Assembly: GCA_033675265.1 (NCBI GenBank) | Contig: JAUJYZ010000532.1 | Span: forward strand, 62,001-126,000 | Direction: 5' to 3' | DNA length: 64,000 nucleotides | From: Actinostola sp. cb2023 | Lineage: Eukaryota > Cnidaria > Anthozoa > Actiniaria > Actinostolidae | In this document: positions 55,791-64,000 of the stretch, piece by piece | Layout: each line of letters begins with the position of its first letter | Position numbering within the stretch: position 1 is the first letter of the stretch | The notes under the pieces: generated by a model | What the model was told of the DNA's origin: nothing | What the model saw: the letters and a program-made list of their open reading frames with translations, nothing else | The model's database searches: none | Translations under genes and position numbers: made by a program

Positions 55791-56245
55791 CCGCTACACA
55801 GGCTAGATCAAAAAGGACACCACATTCTTCCGTTATATTTTATTTATCTTCGGTGGTTCAAGTAGCGACCTTTTCGAGTTACAAGTTACCCTTGAATGTT
55901 AGAATGTCCAACGTGTACCGGTATACTGCATGTATATAACTTTCTAAACTCACACGTCAAATAATCATAGTGTTTCTCATTGTGCGCGCTGCTTCTCGGG
56001 ACATGTTTTTGTGTTCGATGTTGTCGATTATGATCGTAAATGAATCGGATGGTATTCATAGCTCATAACTAATGAACCAATGTCGTCCAGAAACTCATCG
56101 GTACAATTCACTTGTCATTATGACCCTACCGGAGTTAGTGGTTGTCTAAAAATCCCTATCAGATTGTCATCTTTACGACGTACTTTTAAAAACTTTTTAC
56201 CAACATTAAAACAAGTTATCGGAGCTGACATGAATGTCAATGTTG
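55791..56245. other. Downstream flank of GPCR2
   Basis: No feature recognised. The 74-residue plus-strand frame at 56080 runs into the 89-bp repeat and has no domain signs. Confidence 0.5.
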
Positions 56246-56512
56246 TCACTCTATGTGTTTTAAACAGTTCATGGATCGTAGAGTCTTTGCGATGGCGTCT
56301 TTGAACGTTTTGCTCCTCAGCGTGTAGATGTATGTCACTCTACGTGTTTTAAACAGTTCATGGATCGTAGAGTCTTTGCGATGGCGTCTTTGAAAGTTTT
56401 GCTCCTCAGCGTGTAGATGTATGTCACTCTAAGTGTTTTAAACAGTTCATGGATCGTAGAGTCTTTGCGATGGCGTCTTTGAACGTTTTGCTCCTCAACG
56501 TGTAGATGTATG
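56246..56512. repeat. 89-bp triplication of the GPCR2 C-terminal codons
   Basis: Units start at 56246, 56335 and 56424 (exact 89-bp steps). The right-most unit is the live 3' end of GPCR2. The other two lie downstream of its stop and still encode the same tail and TGA in the minus orientation. Differences are single bases. Confidence 0.93.
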
Positions 56513-57308
56513 CGTTCATTGATGAATTGCAGCAGACGATTGTGGTGGCCCAGAGCGTGACTACCTCATCGTTGTCGGAATGGAGGATATCTTGATCGAC
56601 TAAGTTGACAATGCTAAAAGGCAGAAGACATACGACAAATGTTCCCGTGATGATTCCAGTTGTGATTGTCGACGTTGTGAGACGCATTAACCGCGATACT
56701 GTCATCCCAGAGTGGTTGAACGCCAACGAGCGGGCTTGGCAAGTAATCTCGTTCCGATGCCTCTTAGCGATGAGGTAGATTCTTGCATAGATAACGAGGA
56801 ATGCGGCTATCGTTGCGTATTGGAAGAAAGGCTCTGCTGAGCGCATTAGTTTACGGTTAAACAACACACCCTGCACTGCAGAGACGACACAGACAAAGCC
56901 AATCACAACAAACATACGAATCTTGGTTGCAAACGAGCGATAGAAGAACGGGAATGAGATTTCAATGAACCGGATTATGGCGATGCTTAGCAGCAGATTC
57001 AGTGACATCTGGATCAGTATGGCAAACACAATGTTTTCAAAGGCCTTGAGCGCAGAATCGTGGAGTGTTCCAAACAAAAGATAGATAAAAACAGGCTGAA
57101 CGATACTACAGACTGTGAGATCTGCTACAGCTAATGCTGCTATGAATAGGTTTATCCCTTGGAAATGATCCTTGTTTTTCAAGAGTACTATAAGGACGAA
57201 CATGTTACCTATAATGCCGGCTACAGACGAAACTGCATTCACAACAGCCATGGCTATCCGGTGGATTGATTCAATCTCAACGTCATCAGAGCCATCTTCT
57301 GTAGACAT
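56424..57308 (-). CDS. Intronless class A GPCR (GPCR2), 294 aa
   Basis: One open frame from ATG 57308-57306 to TGA 56426-56424. Seven hydrophobic segments are visible, with GNMFVLIVLL (TM1), LAVADLTVC (TM2), SIAIIRFIEISFP at the end of TM3, FVVCLLPFSIVN (TM6) and NSSMNAYIYTLRSKTFK (TM7/helix 8). The DRY and NPxxY motifs are replaced by IRF and NAYIY, and the CWxP tryptophan by leucine, so coupling may be unusual. Intronless, short-looped receptors of this size are common in cnidarian expansions. The ligand cannot be told; melanocortin- or adenosine-like amine/lipid receptors are loose analogies only. The N terminus is short and acidic, without a signal peptide. The frame is intact. Confidence 0.88.
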   Translation of the reverse strand: MSTEDGSDDVEIESIHRIAMAVVNAVSSVAGIIGNMFVLIVLLKNKDHFQGINLFIAALAVADLTVCSIVQPVFIYLLFGTLHDSALKAFENIVFAILIQMSLNLLLSIAIIRFIEISFPFFYRSFATKIRMFVVIGFVCVVSAVQGVLFNRKLMRSAEPFFQYATIAAFLVIYARIYLIAKRHRNEITCQARSLAFNHSGMTVSRLMRLTTSTITTGIITGTFVVCLLPFSIVNLVDQDILHSDNDEVVTLWATTIVCCNSSMNAYIYTLRSKTFKDAIAKTLRSMNCLKHLE

Positions 57309-57973
57309 AATAGTAATGTTGGCGATGTTCTACTGACTGAGGAACTGAATTTAGATCAGTTCACTCGCCTTCGTTCGATGAAGCCACCGGAACGCCTTGA
57401 GAGCTTGAATCAGGTTATTAAAAAGCTTGCAAGTCGGTCTTCTCCAGACGCTTTTCCGTCGTATTAATGCAATTTCCCTAGAGCGACTGAGCAAATATAC
57501 ATTCCCAATTGAAAACTACAGCTGTAGCTGTCACGGTCTTAAACACTGGCAATTCTCTTTAGCTTGATTCATACTCTGAAGCATTCTAAATATTGACAGT
57601 GATGATGTCATACTTGTCACAAACTCACCCACGAGTGTGATTGCCAAACACTGAATTTCAGGGGGAAAAGAGCGGCGAACGTAAGAAGTGTTTAGAATGA
57701 CATATTGACTCAGCTTTTTCGTTGCTATCTTTTCATCAAGGTCATTACTGTAGAATTTAGCTTGGTGATGTGTGTTGTTATTTATTCGCTGTTTCTACTC
57801 GACATAGGTTGTTATCTTTAAGTTACGAGTACTAAAGCTTAAGATCGTCTTATCTAATATTTATTGATGTCATACTGGAACTTGTTCGTAGATACTTTTT
57901 TGTGTCATTTTCATTTCGTATTTACACATGGCAGTGTTTAAGAATCTTTTTATCGAACAGAATCTATTAGTCA
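57309..57973. other. 5' flank of GPCR2
   Basis: No TATA box or exon was confidently identified; nothing else recognised. Confidence 0.5.
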
Positions 57974-57975
57974 TA

Positions 57976-58165
57976 CAGTCGAACCTCCCGTAAGCGACCA
58001 CCCAAAATGTCTAGCTTTGTGGTTGCTTACGAGAGGTGATCGCTTACGAGAGGTGGTACGTTGCTTACGAGAGGTGATCGCTTACGAGAGGTGGTCGCTT
58101 ACGAGAGGTGATCGCTTACGAAAGGTGATCGCTTACGAGAGTGGTCGCAACCGGAGGTTCAACTG
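57976..58165. mobile_element. MITE with CAGTCGAACCTCCCG ends and TA target
   Basis: TA at 57974-57975 and 58166-58167. The inside has repeated GCTTACGAGAGGTGATC modules of about 22 bp. Sister of 23886-24046; likely Tc1/mariner/pogo-mobilised. Confidence 0.88.
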
Positions 58166-58225
58166 TACTTTATAGATGTTTCTTAGGCAGTTATTAACAG
58201 AGAAAAGACATTTATGGATCTGTTT

Positions 58226-58393
58226 AGTGAACCTTTAGCTATTATTCTTATTATTATTGTTTTTTTTTTTTTTTTTATTTTATTATTATTATTATTTATT
58301 ATTATTTTATTCTTATTATTCTTATTATTATTATTATTATTATTATTATTTCTTATTCTCATTATTATTATTATTATTCTTATTAGATATTCT

Positions 58394-58442
<49 letters not shown>

Positions 58443-58485
58443 TATTATTAGTTTATTATTATTATTGTTATTATTATTATTATTA

Positions 58486-58551
<66 letters not shown>

Positions 58552-58555
58552 TGCC
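58226..58555. repeat. (TTA)n microsatellite
   Basis: Over 300 bp of TTA/TTATT repeats; poly-L, poly-Y and poly-N frames are artefacts. Confidence 0.96.
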
Positions 58556-58921
58556 TTAGCCACTTTAGCTCAACCACTTTCTTCATCGTCATTATTGTTT
58601 CAAGCGATTTTACATTTCGTTTTTGTTCTTCTTCTTCTTCTTGTCAGTTGTTGTTCTTGTATAATTCTTCTTCAGTATTCTGTTTCTGTTTTCAGTTCTG
58701 CTAGCTTGAAGCGATTCTCAGTTTGCTTCCGATTTCGTCTCCGTCATCTCCTTCCTCTTTTGACGTTTCTTCATTAGTTGATCTGAGTGCCCTACTTTCA
58801 TATCATACCAGATCAAGCTTTTTCTAGGAATCCCCACCTTGTGTAAAACTGCTTGTGTGTATTATTATTATATATTATTTCAAGCGATTAATACATATGT
58901 GGCCTTTCAAACAAGACTTAA

Positions 58922-59638
58922 AGGGGCAGTGTCAAGCCTCACGCATGCGCATTAAAATGGCAAATTGGTTTTTAACACTCGGTTTTGAGAAGCCTACCTT
59001 GCCCGGTAGCGAGTTACAAAACCCCCATAAAACGTTTTCTAATCGCTAAATAAATGACCTACAGGACTCATGTAGATACTAATCTTTATTTAGAAAGCAA
59101 TATTAGAACTTCAATATATCAAAAGGACTGAATTCTAGATGTGAATTCACGGCGATATCATTTCCCAACGGCCGATCAAATAAAACACAGGAAGCCCAAC
59201 ACATAAGTAGATGCTTGGGAAGCTCACGGGGTTTACAAGTCGTTCTACGTGAGTTTTTCTCTTCAAAAGTCATGAACAGTACTGCACCTACGATTGATGA
59301 TCAAGATTCCTTCGCAATCGATCAGAATTGCCGGTTTACAATTCGGTTTTCTTCACTCGAGGATGATGGCGGGCTGACTCTCTACGGCTGTTCGACACTT
59401 TTTTCAACGGCTTCAAAGTCAGTTCTAAGATGAAATAATCTCCACTAGGAATTGTTGAAAATGAAGAACATGCTTTGAATAATTACTAGTGATCCATTAG
59501 ACGCTTGAACAAACATGATTAATGTCGATGGAAACGGATTGAAAACATCGCTAATAATAAAAGTCCACGGTGGACTTTTATTATTTCTCGCTTCTTCGTA
59601 CCCAGGCTTGCGCGGTCATATGGCTTGACACTGCCCCT
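58922..59638. mobile_element. 717-bp non-autonomous element with TTAA duplication
   Basis: The ends AGGGGCAGTGTCAAGCC and complement are flanked by TTAA at 58918-58921 and 59639-59642, as for piggyBac or Kolobok elements. A 72-residue frame inside (59215) has no domain signs. A CACAGGAAGCCCAA motif lies at 59188. Confidence 0.88.
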
Positions 59639-59642
59639 TTAA

Positions 59643-60748
59643 GAGTAACAACTTGCTGTATTTACATTGCACAGCGCGACGCTCAGAACTGTATCCATAA
59701 TGTATTCGCATAATTCTGTCTCGACCTAAAATTAACAATAGAATGTCTGACAATGTTGAAAGCTGATTGGCTAATATGTATGCGATCACATTATCGGTGG
59801 TCGCTGTACGTCATCCCATCTTCCTGACAATAATGCAGTATGCTGCACTGCTATTTCTACACTCAATGGAAATACTTGTGGAAGATTGCTTTGTTGTCGT
59901 TTTACCGAAGTCACGTGACTATTTGTATTGATTAATGTGGCCTGTCAAATATTTGAAATCATACGTCAGATATCAGTTACAGAAGACGAATTACTGTGGC
60001 AAATTGGTTTAGTTGTTGGTTTTAAGTTGCAGGACGAACAGTTGTTTTTTATGTATTTTATCTTAGAAATAAAGACGTTTTCTACATTCAAACGACATTT
60101 GGAATTTCTTCTACTCACTACTGTAGTACATTATTGAAAGACTTGACATCTTTGGTGATCGGACGATTATTGGAAGGAAATTACTATTTCCTGATCTCCT
60201 GTAAATGTAACATCTCCGACACTTAAAGTAATGCTTTGAAATGCACATCACTGTGGCGGATTTAGGGGGGGTTCAATGGGTGCCCGTGCACCCCCTTGCT
60301 GCCCAGGAACAATTCAATAATACAATATTTTTTTTATACAAAAAATCGGTGCGCATAACATTTCCTTCTGGAGTGAACCCCACCTCAAAATCCTAGTTTT
60401 TGGGAGAAAGATCGATACATTTCTCTTGTATCCTGTAATCATTCAAAACCATGTTACGAACGGATGGCAGTGACATTCAGTAAAATATCAATTGAGCACT
60501 TAAATGGCTTTTCACACGATTCGACATCTTCTCGTCCAATCAAATGACTTTGACGACTGCTTGTAGCAGGTGTATGCTATTCTATTTACATTTTGCTCGT
60601 TCTGATGTTCACAAAAATGAGCGAATTCAGGAAGCGTTTTTGTATATTTTTGGGGGAACCTTTCTTCTGAACGTTGTCATGCAATCTCTACAATAAAAAT
60701 AAAAATAGCAAACAAAATATAAGATATCAATAATAAGTATATCAGAGC
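59643..60748. other. Intergenic with a hAT-like fragment
   Basis: A TGGCGGATTTAGGGGGGGTT module near 60254 followed by GTGCACCCCCTTG resembles hAT-type termini without a clear partner. No gene seen; the 69-residue frame at 59928 has no recognisable feature. Confidence 0.5.
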
Positions 60749-61020
60749 TAATTGCATAATCGTTGTCGGGTCGAAAATCATGAAATCTATGACCACAAGG
60801 AATTCTGGGAAATTAAAACTCTCAAATCACATCGTCAAATCATCGACTTTTTTATCCAGACTTGTAGGATCTTAGATAAATAGCTCATATACCTTCAAAA
60901 CTACGAGAACATTGAATATATCTGCATGTAATGCGGGTCATGAACTGATTTCCCATCCATTCTTGCGGTCTCAGCTTCTATGATTGATGATTTTCAACCC
61001 GACAACGATTATGCAAATAG
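60749..61020. mobile_element. MITE: internal-deletion derivative of the 13-kb element
   Basis: The left half matches the left terminus of the 13-kb element (ACCACAAGGAATTCTGGGAA, TTTTTATCCAGACTTGTAGG). The right half matches its right terminus (TTCAAAACTACGAGAACATT, TTGCGGTCTCAGCTTCTATG). They are joined near 60875. The ends are TTGCATAATCGTTGTCGGGT and complement, flanked by AGCTA on both sides. Confidence 0.88.
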
Positions 61021-61089
61021 CTATATATTATGATCACTTACTTAGATAGATAGACTTATCTTAAGCTAAGCAATAATCATTATATTATG

Positions 61090-61200
61090 ACAGCGCTAGG
61101 GTGAACGCCAGAGGGTCGAAGGTGCATGCAATTAATTGTAACAGCGCCATTGAACCTCGTAATTGGCGCTATATAAATCTATTATTATTATTATTATAAA
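61090..61200 (+). mobile_element. SINE 3' end
   Basis: GGTGAACGCCAGAGGGTCG-type body, then AATTGGCGCTATATAAATCT and (ATT)n, as in the tails at 53.3-53.6 kb. Confidence 0.65.
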
Positions 61201-62258
61201 AGAACCTAGAAAAGTACCATGGTAAAGGAGAAAGCATAACTGGGGCATAGCCAAAAGAGCGGTCACTATCTATCTATCTACTGGAGTACAGGACAGGAAG
61301 GGCTGCTCTGACAGCGTGACGGCCTTATGCGCCTTCTGACGCGAAGAGATGAGATGATGGTAATTAAATAATATATCAATAATAAGTATATTATGACATA
61401 ATGGGCACATTGCGCTCCTAGACTTTGAAGTAATGTTTCAAAGCCGAGAATGAGGACTAGACGGGGTTATACTCATTAATTATTACATGCAATGGCCTAA
61501 AGGCAATAAATAAAGAGTTGCAAGATTTTAGCCCGGAAAAGCAAGAATTCCAGTCTGCATATTCTCTGCTCATGCGCAGAGTCGAGTACATCGTATATAA
61601 ATAATATCCCACATATGTTGGACTCTTGAGTAGCATGAAGTAGAGCCTGCTCAGGAAAGAGTACTTTGAAATCCATCCTTGGACTTTGAAATGCATTTCA
61701 AAGTACTCTTGAGCGGACTTTCCGGGGTTTCCAGGTCCATCATGTGACCGGATTTGATGCACCGGATTGGCTGGTTACCTCATGAATAATTAATGAGTTT
61801 GAGAAACGATCTTCCAGCAGACATCAGGCAATAGTACTTTTGTAGCCTTGATTCTTTCAAGACTATGCTAAAAACATTTCTGTTTGACTTTTCCTGTATA
61901 AAATTATGCTATAGAGCCTCCAGAACCCCGGTCCAGAGCATCGCGCTTAGAACTTTTAAAGTTTTTATCATTAAAATAATATAAGCGCTATATAAACTAT
62001 GAAATGTTGACTATTATAATTATGCAGGGGCGTAGCGAGGACTCGGGTATTGAGGGGGTGCACGTGGGTGGTGCACCCAGAATAAAAATTTAAAAGAAAA
62101 CAAAAAAGAAAACAAACAAACAAAAACAATCATCTTTACCAAAAATGTATGGAGCACCTACCCCAACACCTCCCCTCCCCCCCCCCCCCCCCCCCCCAAT
62201 TCATGCCCCACCCACCCTCCCTACGCTATTTTATGATTACTTACGTATTTTAACCTAC
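61201..62258. other. Intergenic with small hairpins and hAT-like ends
   Basis: GAGTACTTTGAAAT / GCATTTCAAAGTACTC form a hairpin at 61659-61712. A GCAGGGGCGTAGCGAGGA end at 62025 with CCTCCCTACGCTATTTT near 62215 suggests a short hAT-like element with a C-rich core (62172-62197). No coding gene; the 101-residue minus frame at 61457 crosses the hairpin. Confidence 0.55.
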
Positions 62259-62404
62259 GTCGGCGATTTTTGAGTCCGACACTAAAGCCTGTAGTTCACA
62301 GTTGGTCCCTCTATACTTTTCAAGGCACGTGCAAATGTATTGATTAATGCCATCCTTGCATGTCCCACCATTCAGGCATGGATTGCTGGCGCATTCATCA
62401 ATAT
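62259..62404 (-). CDS. Calcium-binding EGF-like exon of an unidentified gene
   Basis: The acceptor TTTTCAG precedes 62404. The exon encodes [19 protein letters not shown] followed by [13 protein letters not shown]: a full set of six cysteines with the D-I-D-E calcium-binding start and the NGGTC core typical of Notch/fibrillin-type EGF domains. The 5' side is phase 1, as usual for EGF exons. The 3' side is uncertain: a GTAGGT donor after 62259 leaves phase 0, and the frame meets TAA within 9 nt. No other exon of this gene was found to the right within the window, so it may be one exon of a gene extending beyond, or an isolated relic. Confidence 0.65.
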
Positions 62405-62406
62405 CT

Positions 62407-62506
62407 GAAAACAGGTTAAACAGGTTAAACAGGTTAAACAGGTTAAACAGGTTAAACAGGTTAAACAGGCTAAACAGGTTAAACAAGTTAAACAGGTTAA
62501 ACAGGT
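62407..62506. repeat. 9-bp minisatellite abutting the EGF exon acceptor
   Basis: AACAGGTTA repeats, about 11 units, begin about 2 bp from the acceptor. On the transcript strand the unit is pyrimidine-rich (CCTGTTTAA). Confidence 0.95.
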
Positions 62507-62741
62507 TTACATATCCAAAATGTGACCAGGATGGCACTATGTTTATAATCGCTGTTCCAAGTGTGTAACAGACAAAGAAAAGCTGCATGATCATCAGTCT
62601 TGATGTTAAGCTTAAATCTTTCAAAAGGAGATAAATTATTCGCAATTTTGTAGTTGTTGTTCGCGGGGAATTGTGGGACTGTTTGAGGAGACGCCGCCTA
62701 TATACTGCAATACATGCACTGCCAAAACCAAATTTAGCTAG

Positions 62742-63099
62742 CCTTAACACAGGCAGCCCAACCATTGCTTTTGAGGCTACTAAATAATCAAATAAAATGA
62801 TATTTGCGTCTTTTTTATGGGTTTCCTGTGGTAGAGCACGCGTGTGCGCAATACGTAAAGTTGGGTTCCCTGTGCTGAGTAATGTCCTATTTTGGGCTTC
62901 AATATACACATGTAGTGCGGGACGCGCGGGATGTGCACAGGAAGCCCAATATAGGACATTACTCAGCACAGGGAACCCAACCTTATTGCGCGCGTGCGCG
63001 CTCTACCACAGGAAATCCATCAAAAAAGACGCAAATATCATTTTATTTGATTATTTAGTAGCCTCAAAAGCAATGGTTGGGCTGCCTATGGCCTTAAGG
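62742..63099. mobile_element. 358-bp palindrome with ~145-bp arms
   Basis: Arms 62742-62888 and about 62951-63099 are near-perfect complements, including CAACCATTGCTTTTGAGGCT and AATGATATTTGCGTCTTTTT. Motifs of the GGGCTTCCTGTGGT family occur several times inside, so it may be MITEs nested in one another. Confidence 0.88.
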
Positions 63100-64000
63100 G
63101 GGGATTAACATATTTCGTTGCCATGGTAATTCGTTGCTATGCAGAGCTTGAATGAGAAGAGATTTCATCGAGCAAGCGCCCGGTGTTTTCCCTCAAGACA
63201 AACACGAGTTTCACTTCAAAAATTACAAGTTATATATTTTATTGAACGTTATTCTTTTAATTTTAAGTTTGTTCAATGAATAAACATATCAAACTTATAT
63301 CCTGCATCATTGAACATTTGCTCCTGTTGGGATCCAGTATTACGCGGACAATTGCGCAAAATGATTGAATTACAATGTGCTTTGTTTACTAATGCACGTT
63401 TGAGGCCCGATTGATCCAGCAATTTGTTCTGTGGCCGCTAAATAAAGCAGATTCGTACGTGACTGGTTTATCATTTCTGAATTCATCTTTTTCCTTTGAC
63501 AATGTGTAAATCAGGTAGCTAAAATATAAGAGAGGATGGAAAAGCTGCATATGTTTCCTCAACAGGGGAAAATATATCACAAATTCGAACTTACTTATTG
63601 ATCTCGTGTGTAATTATTGGAAATTGCCTTCAAAAAACGAGCCATAATTTATTTGCGAATTCCCCTATGTAGCTAATATGATGTTCACGATTACCAAACA
63701 AAGAGTTTTAGATTTCATTTTGCCACAGCTTAATTATATCCAATATACATGTATTTTATATCAAAATGCGCGTAAAATTACAGAGTATTATAATCTGGCG
63801 GTAGGTTTTTGATTGACACAATTCTCAAGGAATTCAGAGGGTTTTTGTGTGTAGCGTATGTCACGCTCTCCTATATATCTCTTCAGAGATTTCAGTTCGA
63901 TCGACTTTGAATGAAATGGAAAATGCCGCGGTCAAATATATTTATTTGTGCTTGAATTGCTAGCTTATTCATTCCTTACATATTTGTCTTTTATTTTTTG
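63100..64000. other. Intergenic, no gene recognised
   Basis: AT-rich. The minus-strand 63-residue frame at 63389 has no domain signs and no convincing splice sites. Confidence 0.5.

Noticed and set aside
61457..61762. 101-residue minus-strand frame
   Set aside because: It crosses a hairpin and lacks any domain pattern.

Overview
The window is animal nuclear DNA: spliced genes, a tRNA-derived SINE, very many inverted-repeat DNA transposons and MITEs, and long satellites. Extracellular TSP1/MAM modules, a leucine-rich-repeat GPCR, a divergent rhodopsin-like receptor and a transposase-like protein of a type I associate with cnidarians suggest an anthozoan or other cnidarian. That assignment is inference. 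Because genes are spliced, all gene models below were assembled by hand from reading frame, splice sites and phase.

Layout. 1-4890 holds two satellites (116-bp and 117-bp units) separated by a minus-strand SINE. 4946-21646 is a complete minus-strand gene for a secreted protein: signal peptide, one TSP1 and three MAM domains. It has 12 coding exons, an upstream non-coding exon and a TATA box. One intron contains about 6.3 kb of a 32-bp minisatellite (9376-15666). 22397-35380 is best read as one large DNA transposon with long inverted ends and a decayed minus-strand transposase-like gene. A 5.27-kb mutator-like insertion sits inside it, and that in turn contains a 1.13-kb fold-back and a 3.33-kb Tc1/mariner-type element. 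The Tc1-type element carries two convergent genes: a DDE transposase (one frameshift) and an intact PB1/zinc-knuckle/coiled-coil protein. 36567-38572 holds short direct-repeat-flanked tandem units that include an exon-like cysteine-rich segment. 39183-39790 is a three-level nest of MITEs.

40432-49879 is a plus-strand LGR-type gene (signal peptide and LRRNT, three LRRs on 72-nt phase-2 exons, seven-helix domain). It has a start-stop uORF and one frameshift in an A7 run. Its 5.9-kb first intron is packed with minisatellites and fold-backs. 49884-56245 is mostly MITEs, microsatellites and SINE tails. 56424-57308 is a minus-strand intronless class A GPCR whose last codons are triplicated downstream as an 89-bp repeat. 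57976-64000 contains further MITEs, including a 0.27-kb deletion derivative of the 13-kb element (60749-61020), one EGF exon on the minus strand (62259-62404) and a large palindrome (62742-63099).

The host genes have no evident shared pathway; all encode secreted or membrane proteins. The strongest candidates for undescribed biology are the two-gene Tc1/mariner-type element (30437-33765) and the 13-kb element with its matching MITE. All boundaries are by eye; no similarity search was possible.
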